DNA from: JANQKX01 sp039028695
GTDB taxonomy: Bacteria > Pseudomonadota > Alphaproteobacteria > Kiloniellales > Kiloniellaceae
Assembly (NCBI GenBank): GCA_039028695.1
Contig: JBCCHN010000067.1
Span: 1-26,547 of the forward strand
Direction of reading: 5' to 3'
Length of the DNA stretch: 26,547 nt
Shown here: in pieces, positions 1-7,856 of the stretch
Numbering within the stretch: the stretch's first letter is position 1
Layout of the letters: each line of letters starts with the position of its first letter
Program-made: the position numbers and the translations under genes
The notes under the pieces: model-generated
Database searches by the model: none
The model's input: only the letters and a program-made list of their open reading frames with translations
Told to the model about the DNA's origin: nothing

Positions 1-293
1 AGTTGATTGACCTTTTGGGAAGCGAACCGGACCTAAAAAAACGTGTCTCGGGCGCGGTATGGATCAGCGATCGCCGGTGGAACCTACAGATGGATGGGCG
101 CATCGAGGTCCGCCTACCCGAGGGTGACATGAGCGCGGCCTGGCAACAGCTGGCCGAAGTGGAAAGGGAACATGGGGTGTTTGAGCGGGACGTCAAAATC
201 ATCGACATGCGCATACCCGACCGGCTGGTGGTGCGCACCTCACCCGATGCCAAACCCTTGAGCCACCCATCGGATGACGAAGAGAGCACCTGA
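1..293 (+). CDS. ftsQ: Cell division protein FtsQ, C-terminal fragment (5' end outside window)
   Basis: This is the end of FtsQ, the bitopic inner-membrane divisome protein that links early and late division proteins through its periplasmic domain. The reading frame is open from the window edge, so the cytoplasmic tail, membrane segment and POTRA domain are missing. What remains is about 96 residues of the periplasmic beta domain, recognisable from the RRWNL stretch, the EVRLPEGD strand and the DMRIPDRLVVR strand typical of alphaproteobacterial FtsQ, followed by a short acidic tail ending in EEST. The stop lies 55 bases before ftsA, the usual next gene of the division cluster, which supports the call. 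The TTG at position 3 is an internal codon rather than a start. Confidence 0.88.
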   Translation, partial: LIDLLGSEPDLKKRVSGAVWISDRRWNLQMDGRIEVRLPEGDMSAAWQQLAEVEREHGVFERDVKIIDMRIPDRLVVRTSPDAKPLSHPSDDEEST

Positions 294-348
294 AGACGCA
301 AGATGGATGGTCGAGTGATAGGAAGATGCGAAGGAAAGACTGGACGGT

Positions 349-1614
349 ATGAGAAGGGGCTTTAGCAAAAACGGTTTGGTTGCCGCCTTGGATGTCGGTA
401 GCACAAAGACCTGCTGCTTCATCGCTCGCGAACAGGTCAATGGGCAAGCGCGCATCATAGGCATTGGCCAGCAGGCCAGCCAAGGATTGAAAGGCGGTAG
501 CATCATCGGCCTGGACCTGGCCGAAGCATCGGTTTTGAACGCGGTCCACGCCGCCGAACAAATGGCCGGCGAGACCATTGACCGGGTGATCGTCAACCTG
601 TCCGGCGGTTATCCCGCATCCAGCTCCATCGGCATCGAGGTCATGATCGACGGACACGAGGTGGGGGAAGCCGACCTGCGGCGCGTCTTGGCCCAAGGCC
701 AGCAGCATCAACATGACGGCGATGAAGCCGAGTCGGGACGGCAAACGGTTCACTCCATACCGACCGGCTATAGCATCGACGGAAATCGGGGTATTCGTGA
801 CCCGCTAGGCATGTGTGGGGATCAACTGGGCGTCAATCTTCATGTAGTGACCGCAGCCTCCAGTGCCATTCGCAATCTCAGCGCCTGCATTCAGCGATGC
901 CATTTGGACATCGCTGGCTTCGTGGTTTCGCCCTATGCCTCGGGGTTATCTTGCCTGGTGGAAGACGAAATGGATTTAGGGGTCACCGTTATCGATATGG
1001 GTGGCGGCACCACAACCATTTCCGTTTTTCTCGAAGGTAATGTCATTTTCACGGATCTCGTGCCGGTTGGCGGCAGTCATGTCACCAACGATATTGCGCG
1101 CGGGCTTTCTACCCCCATCGCACACGCGGAGCGGATGAAAACCCTTTACAGTCACGTCATGCCCATGCCTGCCGATGAGCAAGAAATGATTGATGTCCCG
1201 CAAGTGGGCGAAGGTGACGAGAATTCATCTCATCAGGTGCCCCGCTCTCTTCTGGTGGGCATTGTTCAGCCGCGCTTGGAGGAAACCCTGGAATTGGTCC
1301 GCTCCCGTTTGGAGGCGAGCGGATTTGACAAGGTGGCCGGACGGCGGGTGGTGCTGACCGGCGGCGCCTCTCAGCTGCCAGGACTGCGCGATCTGGCAAG
1401 TCTCATTCTCGACAAACAAGTTCGGATCGGCCGGCCCACGCGGGTCGGCGGTCTGGCCGAAGCCACAAGCGGGCCGGCTTATGCCACCTGTGCCGGGCTT
1501 TTGGTCTATGCCCTCGGGGCGGATAACCCCATGCCTTTTGAGGCGCGGGAAGAAGAAAAGGAACTCGAGGGCCTCGTCGGCCGGTTGAGTCATTGGTTTC
1601 GTGAGCACTTTTGA
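349..1614 (+). CDS. ftsA: Cell division protein FtsA, actin-like membrane tether of the Z ring
   Basis: FtsA is an actin-fold ATPase that anchors FtsZ polymers to the inner membrane and recruits later divisome proteins. The 421-residue product has the family's usual length. Visible elements are the first phosphate-binding loop DVGSTKT (residues 15-21), a 1C subdomain at about residues 86-170 containing IPTGYSIDG and IRDPLGM, the second phosphate loop DMGGGTTT (216-223), the nucleotide motif TGGASQLPG (337-345), and a C-terminal amphipathic helix (about 407-421, GLVGRLSHWFREHF) that serves as the membrane-targeting sequence. The ATG is preceded by AAGGAAAG about ten bases upstream; nearby ATGs are out of frame and closed by early stops. 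It lies between ftsQ and ftsZ, as in other proteobacterial division clusters. Confidence 0.96.
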   Translation: MRRGFSKNGLVAALDVGSTKTCCFIAREQVNGQARIIGIGQQASQGLKGGSIIGLDLAEASVLNAVHAAEQMAGETIDRVIVNLSGGYPASSSIGIEVMIDGHEVGEADLRRVLAQGQQHQHDGDEAESGRQTVHSIPTGYSIDGNRGIRDPLGMCGDQLGVNLHVVTAASSAIRNLSACIQRCHLDIAGFVVSPYASGLSCLVEDEMDLGVTVIDMGGGTTTISVFLEGNVIFTDLVPVGGSHVTNDIARGLSTPIAHAERMKTLYSHVMPMPADEQEMIDVPQVGEGDENSSHQVPRSLLVGIVQPRLEETLELVRSRLEASGFDKVAGRRVVLTGGASQLPGLRDLASLILDKQVRIGRPTRVGGLAEATSGPAYATCAGLLVYALGADNPMPFEAREEEKELEGLVGRLSHWFREHF

Positions 1615-1688
1615 CAGGATGGAAGCAGACGTTCCAACAGGATCGGAGAAATTTTTTATTCGGCGTCGGCCATCGTTTCCAACAGCCA

Positions 1689-1716
1689 TTGGGAATTGAC
1701 GGACGGCAGAGATAAC
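1689..1716 (+). promoter_or_regulatory. Candidate sigma-70-type promoter for ftsZ
   Basis: TTGGGA (1689-1694) and GATAAC (1711-1716) are separated by 16 bases, each matching four of six consensus positions. This would start transcription near 1723, about 25 bases before the ftsZ ATG. A promoter in the ftsA-ftsZ gap is common in alphaproteobacteria. The same gap also has an imperfect direct repeat, CGTTCCAACAG and CGTTTCCAACAG. The assignment is by eye only. Confidence 0.35.
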
Positions 1717-1748
1717 AGAGCCAGAAAATAGGGCTAGTGGAGGGGAAA

Positions 1749-3698
1749 ATGACCTTGAATATAAATGTACCATCTAACGACCTGGATCTCGCACCCAAGA
1801 TCACCGTAATCGGCGTCGGCGGCGCCGGCGGCAATGCGGTGAACAATATGATTCAATCCAAGCTGTCAGGCGTGGAATTCCTGGCGGCCAATACCGATGC
1901 ACAATCCTTGCAACAATCCCTTTGCGAGCGGCATGTGCAGTTGGGCCGCAATATAACGCGCGGACTCGGCGCCGGCTCCCGTCCGGATATCGGCCGGGCC
2001 GCCGCTGAGGAAGCCATGGAGGAAATCCTGGCAGAGCTGCAGGGTTCAAACATGGTCTTTGTCACTGCCGGCATGGGCGGTGGTACCGGAACCGGCGCGG
2101 CATCGGTGATCGCCCGCGCTGCCCGCGAGGCCGGTATCCTGACCGTCGGCGTGGTCACCAAACCCTTCCATTTCGAAGGGGTGCATCGGATGCGGTTGGC
2201 GGAATCGGGGATCAACGAACTAAGCCAGTTTGTCGACACCTTGATCATCATCCCCAATCAAAACCTGTTCCGCGTGGCCAACGAAAAGACGACCTTCGCG
2301 GATGCCTTTAAAATGGCCGACGATGTGTTGGACTCCGGTGTGCGCGGCGTCACCGATTTGATGGTTAATCCCGGCCTGATCAATCTGGATTTTGCCGATA
2401 TTCGCTCGGTGATGTCAGAAATGGGCAAGGCCATGATGGGCACCGGAGAAGCCGACGGGGATAATCGAGCCGTGGAAGCCGCAGAAGCCGCCATCTCCAA
2501 TCCTTTGCTGGACGACGTCTCCATGAAAGGTGCCCGCGGGGTGTTGATCAACATCACCGGCGGCATGGACCTGACTTTGTTCGAAGTGGACGAAGCGGCG
2601 AACCGCATCCGCGACGAGGTGGACCCGGAAGCCAACATCATCTTCGGTTCCACCTTCAATCAAGGCATGGAAGGTAAGATGAGGGTCTCCGTGGTTGCCA
2701 CGGGGATCGACGCGGATTCCATGGTGTCGCCTAAACCCGTCTCGCTCAGCGTCGTCAGCGACAATCAACCCAAGGAAATAAAGGGCGAAGAAAAGCGTCC
2801 CGAACCCTTCGTCGCCAAGAACGTCGGCGCTAGCCGCAGCTTGCCCGAGGGCAGCCTGTTCTCCAGCGGTCCCACCGCAGCCGCCAAAGCGGTATCCGCA
2901 GAAGCGGTGGCGGTTGAGGCCGAGCCCGTTGAAAGTCCAGCAGAGATGATGCAAGCCGAGATCGAGCCAAGGCTGCAAGATTGGGAGGAGCCCGAAGGCT
3001 TGTTTGATTCCGCGCTCGCGGCTGAACAGCCTGATGAAACAACGGGGGTTCTTTCGACCCAAGAGTTCGCATCAGAGGGTGTTCCGCCACGGGGCGCACC
3101 GGCACAAAGCCCGGTCCAGAACCCGGCTCAAAGTCCGGCTCAAAGTCCGGCTCAAAGCTATGTCCGCTCACCCGCGCCGGAACGCCAACTGGATAGCTTT
3201 TTCGGTCCTCCCGTTGGACAGGCCGGTGAGACGGTCGTCAATGAGCCCCGGCCGGCCCCTGAACGCCCGGTCGCGACAGAGTGGCGGTCTCCGGCGGCAC
3301 GCCCGCCAATGGATTCGGAATTCCAGCCCCGGATGCCAGAAACGGAGGACCCCCGTGATCCGGTGCCCACATTCCATCGAAAAGCCGCTCAAAGCCTTTT
3401 TGCCAAGGTGACCGGCGGTGCCGCACGGGCCCTCCATGCCGCTACAGGCGGTCTGGAAGGTAATGGGGCTGAGACTGGAAGCAGGACCACGGCCAGTGAG
3501 CCCCGTCTCGACTCAAAGGGACCGCCCAGCCGCAGCCTCGGGGTGCCGGAAAAACAGGACCCAAACCCGGCCCCGAACGCGCCGGCAATGCCGCAAACGC
3601 GATTATCAGGGTTCGACAACGCCAATCGGGGAACTCAACCGAATTCGGAGGAGGATATTCTCGATATCCCCGCCTTTTTACGACGCCAAGCAAATTGA
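1749..3698 (+). CDS. ftsZ: Cell division GTPase FtsZ with an extra-long C-terminal linker
   Basis: FtsZ is the tubulin homologue that polymerises with GTP into the Z ring. The start chosen is the ATG at 1749, which has GGAGG five bases upstream; an in-frame GTG at 1737 lies at or before that ribosome site. The 649-residue product has an N-terminal GTPase domain with GVGGAGGN (22-29), the tubulin signature GGGTGTG (110-116), and the T7 synergy loop NLDFADIRS (212-220). The globular core ends near residue 320. A linker of roughly 310 residues, rich in Pro, Ala, Glu and Ser, follows and includes five PAQS-like tetrapeptides (451-470). The protein ends with the conserved tail peptide DIPAFLRRQAN, which binds FtsA and other partners. 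The linker is on the long side even for alphaproteobacteria. Confidence 0.97.
   Translation: MTLNINVPSNDLDLAPKITVIGVGGAGGNAVNNMIQSKLSGVEFLAANTDAQSLQQSLCERHVQLGRNITRGLGAGSRPDIGRAAAEEAMEEILAELQGSNMVFVTAGMGGGTGTGAASVIARAAREAGILTVGVVTKPFHFEGVHRMRLAESGINELSQFVDTLIIIPNQNLFRVANEKTTFADAFKMADDVLDSGVRGVTDLMVNPGLINLDFADIRSVMSEMGKAMMGTGEADGDNRAVEAAEAAISNPLLDDVSMKGARGVLINITGGMDLTLFEVDEAANRIRDEVDPEANIIFGSTFNQGMEGKMRVSVVATGIDADSMVSPKPVSLSVVSDNQPKEIKGEEKRPEPFVAKNVGASRSLPEGSLFSSGPTAAAKAVSAEAVAVEAEPVESPAEMMQAEIEPRLQDWEEPEGLFDSALAAEQPDETTGVLSTQEFASEGVPPRGAPAQSPVQNPAQSPAQSPAQSYVRSPAPERQLDSFFGPPVGQAGETVVNEPRPAPERPVATEWRSPAARPPMDSEFQPRMPETEDPRDPVPTFHRKAAQSLFAKVTGGAARALHAATGGLEGNGAETGSRTTASEPRLDSKGPPSRSLGVPEKQDPNPAPNAPAMPQTRLSGFDNANRGTQPNSEEDILDIPAFLRRQAN
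3099..3158 (+). repeat. Five tandem 12-bp units inside the ftsZ linker
   Basis: Five contiguous in-frame 12-base units start at 3099, 3111, 3123, 3135 and 3147. Units three and four are identical (CCGGCTCAAAGT), unit five differs in its last base, unit one by two bases and unit two by several. They encode PAQS, PVQN, PAQS, PAQS and PAQS, residues 451-470 of FtsZ. Unit length is a multiple of three, so slippage would change linker length without breaking the frame. Confidence 0.9.
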
Positions 3699-4163
3699 GC
3701 GAGCAAACTGACCTTTGTGCCTCCGTAAGCGGGTAAATACTTTGCCCGCGCACGGGCCGTTAATTTCCTGAAATCAAACGGAAATATCGGCGTAATATAT
3801 TGTAACAAAGAGTGATTTGTTTCTCACAGGGGAGCCTTATATGGTTCCCCTGTACACTTTTGTGCCCAGTCGGCATTGGGGGGAACTCCTGGTTTAAACC
3901 GAGGCCTGCGCATTGATCAGATCTTAAGGAGCGCATGGCCGAAAAGGTTTGTTCGGTCCGTTTTAATTGCCACCTTTTTAAGGAACGGCGTTCGGGGCGA
4001 TAGGCCTGTTTGGTAAGCAGAGGCTGACCAGATAAGACCTTTTGGGGTCTATCGGCTTCTGCCTTTAGCCAGGGGTTGTGGATTTCCGTTTGGGACTTAA
4101 ATGCCCCGGTGCGCCCACGCCCAATACGCCCAGCTGGGCCGCCACAGTAAAGAGAACGATTCC
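3699..4163. other. 465-base gap between ftsZ and lpxC
   Basis: No convincing protein gene lies here. It contains the strong hairpin at 3826-3853, listed separately, and a weaker bulged hairpin at 4031-4053 (GATAAGACC against GGTCTATC). It also holds a possible 22-codon open frame at 3935-4003, starting MAEKVCSV, with AAGGAG only three bases before its ATG. That micro-ORF has no recognisable similarity and is not called as a gene. An in-frame extension of lpxC back to 4101 exists but adds a non-conserved N-terminus. The long leader suggests that lpxC has its own promoter or post-transcriptional control, though no clear -35/-10 pair was recognised. Confidence 0.6.
3826..3853 (+). terminator. 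Hairpin after ftsZ: candidate terminator or leader structure
   Basis: ACAGGGGAGCC (3826-3836) can pair with GGTTCCCCTGT (3843-3853) around a TTATAT loop, giving an 11-bp stem with a single G-U pair. The bases after it, ACACTTTTGTG, have only a short T run, so it is weaker than a textbook intrinsic terminator. It lies about 130 bases past the ftsZ stop and 310 bases before lpxC, so it may end the ftsZ transcript or sit in the lpxC leader. Confidence 0.45.
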
Positions 4164-5123
4164 ATGGCGTCCAAACATCTTTCACCTGGCAAATACATTC
4201 GCCAAAGGACTCTCAAAAATTCCATTCATTGTGCTGGCGTTGGCCTCCATTCAGGCCAGAAGGTCAACATGGTGCTGCACCCCCAAGAGGCGGACAGCGG
4301 GATTGTCTTTCGGCGCAATGATCTGACCGGTGGCCCTGTCGACATCGAAGCATCTTGGCAGAATGCCGTTGAGACGCCGCTCTGCACCACGTTAAGAGGC
4401 CAAGACGGTGAGCAAGTCTCAACCATTGAGCACCTGATGTCGGCCCTGGCCGGCTGCGGTATCGATAATGTTCTGGTCGAACTGAATGGACCGGAAGTGC
4501 CGATCATGGACGGCAGCGCCGCACCTTTTGTCTTTTTGATCGAATGCGCCGGCGTGGTGGAGCAGAAAGAGCCGCGCCGAGCGCTCCGGATCCTCAAATC
4601 CGTTGAATGCGCTGAGCTTCAGCGCTCTGCCAGTCTTGAGCCGGGCGAGGGCTTCAGCGTTCATTTTGAGATTGATTTTGACAATCCGGTGGTCGGTCAG
4701 CAAGACCTGGAAGTGCAATTGGTTAACGGAACCTTTAAGCATGACATTGCGCGCGCGCGGACTTTCGGCTTCCTCCATGAGATTGACAAACTTCGTGAAA
4801 TGGGGTTGGCGCAAGGTGGATCCTTGGACAACGCCGTGGTCATTTCCGGCGATCAGATCATGAACGAAGGCGGTCTGCGCTACGATAACGAGCTGGTGCG
4901 TCATAAGATCCTTGATTCCATCGGCGATCTTTATCTGGCAGGCGGCCCCATCTTAGGGCGTTTTTCCGGCCATCGCGCGGGGCATGCCCTTACCTTGCGG
5001 CTTTTGAAGAGCCTTTTCGAAGACGAGACCGCCTGGGAGTGGTGCGACCTGACCAAACTGGACCAAGTACAGCCTTCCGGTTCATCCATTTCGCCTGATC
5101 GGGCCGTTGCCGCGCCGGTTTGA
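4164..5123 (+). CDS. lpxC: UDP-3-O-acyl-N-acetylglucosamine deacetylase LpxC
   Basis: LpxC is the zinc hydrolase that removes acetate from UDP-3-O-acyl-GlcNAc, the first committed step of lipid A synthesis, in the cytoplasm. The start chosen is the ATG at 4164 (MASKHLSPGK), giving 319 residues, close to the family norm; a longer frame from 4101 adds an unconserved N-terminus. Key residues are E89-H90 in STIEHLMSALAG, H247 and D251 in VRHKILDSIGDLYL (with H90 the three zinc ligands of the family), and the catalytic His H274 in GHRAGH. The N-terminal TLKNSIHCAGVGLHSG stretch is also typical. It follows ftsZ as in many proteobacterial division clusters and indicates an LPS-containing outer membrane. 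Confidence 0.97.
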   Translation: MASKHLSPGKYIRQRTLKNSIHCAGVGLHSGQKVNMVLHPQEADSGIVFRRNDLTGGPVDIEASWQNAVETPLCTTLRGQDGEQVSTIEHLMSALAGCGIDNVLVELNGPEVPIMDGSAAPFVFLIECAGVVEQKEPRRALRILKSVECAELQRSASLEPGEGFSVHFEIDFDNPVVGQQDLEVQLVNGTFKHDIARARTFGFLHEIDKLREMGLAQGGSLDNAVVISGDQIMNEGGLRYDNELVRHKILDSIGDLYLAGGPILGRFSGHRAGHALTLRLLKSLFEDETAWEWCDLTKLDQVQPSGSSISPDRAVAAPV

Positions 5124-5196
5124 GGCCGACACTGGCTTAGCCGGGCTCGTAAACTCAGCTGCGACGTGGCGGCACCAAAAAAGCCCTTTCCCTGCC

Positions 5197-5225
5197 TTGA
5201 GCGGCGCCTTGCCCCGCCCTATAGT
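5197..5225 (+). promoter_or_regulatory. Candidate sigma-70-type promoter for bamD
   Basis: TTGAGC (5197-5202) and TATAGT (5220-5225) are exactly 17 bases apart. The -10 box matches five of six consensus positions and the -35 box four. Transcription would begin near 5232, leaving a leader of about 68 bases before the bamD ATG. It lies in the 176-base gap after lpxC, so bamD-recN-ligA may be transcribed separately from lpxC. Confidence 0.55.
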
Positions 5226-5299
5226 CCTGCGGTAATTCCATCTTACTTCGGAAATGGGTAGAACTGGCATTTGATGGCTGGTTGAGGGAAAAGCAGGGC

Positions 5300-6136
5300 A
5301 TGAAAGTCGATCGAATCTGGATAAAAACACGACTCGCCAAGGGCTTCATTGCGCTTGCCATGAGCGCTGTTATTTTGGGCGCCTGCGGCTCTGACGACGA
5401 ACCAGTCTATCAAGAACGGCCCGTCGAGGACTTGTATAACAGCGCCTTGAACGCGCTCTTGGCGGACAACAAGGAAGAGGCCACCCGCCTATTTGACGAG
5501 GTGGAGCGCCAACATCCCTATTCTGTATGGGCCACCAAGGCTCAGATCATGGCCGCATATACCTATTACATCGGCAACGATTACGACGAAGCGATCAATA
5601 CCTTGGACCGCTTTATTCAACTCCATCCAGGTAATCGAGACATCGCCTACGCCTATTACCTCAAGGCGATCAGCTACTACGAACAAATCTCCGACGTGGA
5701 GCGGGACCAGAAGATGACCCAGTTGGCGTTGGAATCTTTGGAGGATGTCGTCCGGCGTTTTCCCGACAGCAAGTATTCGCGAGATGCCTCGCTTAAAATT
5801 GATCTGGCTTTGGATCATCTAGCCGGCAAACACATGGCCATCGGGCGATACTATCAAGATCAACGGGAATATCTCGCGGCCATCAATCGCTTCCGTCGTG
5901 TCATCGAGCTCTATCAGACAACCACTCATGTCCCTGAGGCTCTCCACCGGCTAGTGGAGAGCTATTTGGCCATCGGCGTGGTGGGCGAGGCCCAAGCCAC
6001 GGCCTCAGTGCTTGGCTATAATTTTCCCGGCAGCGAATGGTATCAAGATAGTTACCTGCTCTTGACCGGCGAGGATTTGCGGCCTGAAGAAAGCCAAGAC
6101 TCCTGGATTTCCGAAGCGTGGGATTCGGTATTTTAA
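5300..6136 (+). CDS. bamD: Outer-membrane assembly lipoprotein BamD
   Basis: BamD is the essential lipoprotein of the Bam complex, which folds beta-barrel proteins into the outer membrane from its periplasmic face. The ATG at 5300 gives 278 residues and places GAGGGA about ten bases upstream; an in-frame TTG at 5282 precedes that site. The N-terminus is basic, then hydrophobic (GFIALAMSAVILGAC), with lipobox LGAC and predicted lipidated Cys29. The rest is a TPR array of the YfiO/ComL type, with VEDLYNSALNALL near the start, followed by HPYSVWATKAQIMAAY and FPDSKYSRDA. Length and domain content match the family. The lpxC-bamD-recN-ligA order is commonly seen in alphaproteobacteria. Confidence 0.95.
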   Translation: MKVDRIWIKTRLAKGFIALAMSAVILGACGSDDEPVYQERPVEDLYNSALNALLADNKEEATRLFDEVERQHPYSVWATKAQIMAAYTYYIGNDYDEAINTLDRFIQLHPGNRDIAYAYYLKAISYYEQISDVERDQKMTQLALESLEDVVRRFPDSKYSRDASLKIDLALDHLAGKHMAIGRYYQDQREYLAAINRFRRVIELYQTTTHVPEALHRLVESYLAIGVVGEAQATASVLGYNFPGSEWYQDSYLLLTGEDLRPEESQDSWISEAWDSVF

Positions 6137-6164
6137 CTTAAGGATCACTGTCCTCGGGATCAAA

Positions 6165-7841
6165 ATGCTGGTTGGCCTGTCGATCCGAAATGTCGTCCTC
6201 ATTGAAAAGATGGACCTGGAGCTTTCCGGCGGGCTGTGCGCCCTTACCGGTGAGACTGGCGCAGGCAAGTCTATTCTTCTCGATTCCTTAGGGCTGGCCT
6301 TGGGCGCGCGATCCGATTCCAGACTGCTGCGCCCGGGCAGCCGCCAGGCCAGCGTGACGGCGACTTTTGAGCTTTCCGATCAGCACCCGGCGAACATTCT
6401 GTTGCGCGAGCAAGGATTGGAAGGGGAAGACGAACAGCTATTCCTACGACGAAATTTGGGTGAGGACGGGCGTAGCCGGGCCTTTGTCAACGACCAGCCG
6501 GTCTCCGCCAGCCTTTTGCGGACCTTGGGCGACCTCATGATCGAGGTGCAGGGTCAATTTGAACAGCGAGGCCTTTTGGACAGTTCCACCCATCGCACCC
6601 TGTTGGATGCCCACGCCAAGCATGACGGCAAGCTCCAACAGCTTTCCACTCTATGGCACGCTTGGCGCGAGGCAGCAGAGAAAAACGAAGCGGCCATCCA
6701 GGCCCTTGCCAAATCTCAGCAAGAAGAAGCCTTTTTGCGGCATGCGGTTGAGGAGCTCGAGTCCTTCGACCCGAAAGCCAACGAAGAAAACCTCCTGGCC
6801 GACCAGCGCAACCGCCTTATGCATCGTGAGAAACTGATCGAGACCATGAATGCTGCCTTGGTTTATCTGGGCGGCGATAGTCAGAACACCGGTGCAGACG
6901 ATGCTGTGGGGAGCGCCCTAAAACTCTTGGACCAAATCGCCGACCGCGGCGGTGAGCGCCTGACCGACATCCAAGACTGTCTTGGCCGGGCCACGGCCGA
7001 ACTGGAAGAGGCCAGCATACGCCTGGGCGACTTTGCCGACGAGCTGTCCCAGGAGGATGGCGACCTCCAGTCCATCGAAGACCGCTACTTTGGCCTCTTG
7101 GATCTGGCCCGGAAGCACAATCGAACAGCTGCGGAATTACCGGAGCTCCTGTCGGCCTTTAAGACCCAATTAGCCGCCATCGACGCGGGTGAAGACCACC
7201 TAGCCGCCCTCGCTCTAGCAGCCGAGGAAGCAAAGCAGGCCTACCAAAAAGCGGCTCAAGATTTGTCCAAGTCCCGCCAAACAGCGGCACGGCGCCTCGA
7301 CAAGGCGGTCAAAAAAGAACTGGCACCCCTGAAGCTCGAAAAGGCCAAATTCCAGACACAAGTGTCAGCCTTGGCGGAGGACCGTTGGGGTGAGAATGGA
7401 ATGGACCGGATCCTCTTTGAGGTCAGCACCAACCCGGGTGCACCGCCGGGCCCCCTCTCAAAGGTCGCCTCGGGTGGTGAACTCTCCCGCTTTTTACTGG
7501 CATTGAAGGTGGTCCTCGCCGAGGTACAACCGGACCAAACCTTGATCTTTGACGAGGTGGACAGCGGCGTGGGCGGTGCGACTGCTCAGGCGGTGGGACA
7601 GCGCCTATGCAAGCTTGCCCAGACCAGGCAAATCCTTGTTGTCACCCACTCGCCTCAGGTGGCGGCACAAGCCGACCATCATTTACAGGTATCGAAAAAG
7701 GCAGCGGCCAAGAAGACGGCGACAGAGGTGCGCAGCCTGGGCACCAAAGACCGGCAGGAAGAAATCGCCAGAATGTTGTCCGGTGCTGAAATTACTGCGG
7801 AGGCACGGGCAGCGGCGGCCCGTTTGATGGGCGCGGCTTAG
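6165..7841 (+). CDS. recN: DNA repair ATPase RecN
   Basis: RecN is an SMC-like ATPase that acts at double-strand breaks with RecA. The 558-residue product has the N-terminal half of the ABC ATPase with Walker A GETGAGKS (29-36) and the MIEVQGQFEQ stretch. A long charged helical middle (about 150-400, many Glu, Ala and Lys) fits a coiled coil. The C-terminal ATPase half has the signature SKVASGGELSRF (about 431-445) and Walker B TLIFDEVDSGVGG (about 458-472), then VVTHSPQVAAQAD. The ATG is 28 bases after the bamD stop. No SOS (LexA) box was recognised in that short gap, and cotranscription with bamD is likely. Confidence 0.96.
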   Translation: MLVGLSIRNVVLIEKMDLELSGGLCALTGETGAGKSILLDSLGLALGARSDSRLLRPGSRQASVTATFELSDQHPANILLREQGLEGEDEQLFLRRNLGEDGRSRAFVNDQPVSASLLRTLGDLMIEVQGQFEQRGLLDSSTHRTLLDAHAKHDGKLQQLSTLWHAWREAAEKNEAAIQALAKSQQEEAFLRHAVEELESFDPKANEENLLADQRNRLMHREKLIETMNAALVYLGGDSQNTGADDAVGSALKLLDQIADRGGERLTDIQDCLGRATAELEEASIRLGDFADELSQEDGDLQSIEDRYFGLLDLARKHNRTAAELPELLSAFKTQLAAIDAGEDHLAALALAAEEAKQAYQKAAQDLSKSRQTAARRLDKAVKKELAPLKLEKAKFQTQVSALAEDRWGENGMDRILFEVSTNPGAPPGPLSKVASGGELSRFLLALKVVLAEVQPDQTLIFDEVDSGVGGATAQAVGQRLCKLAQTRQILVVTHSPQVAAQADHHLQVSKKAAAKKTATEVRSLGTKDRQEEIARMLSGAEITAEARAAAARLMGAA

Positions 7842-7856
7842 GAATAGAAAAAAGCG

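Noticed and set aside
199..753. 184-codon minus-strand frame opposite ftsQ/ftsA
   Set aside because: It is antisense to ftsA with no recognisable product, and is best explained as a shadow of ftsA codon usage.
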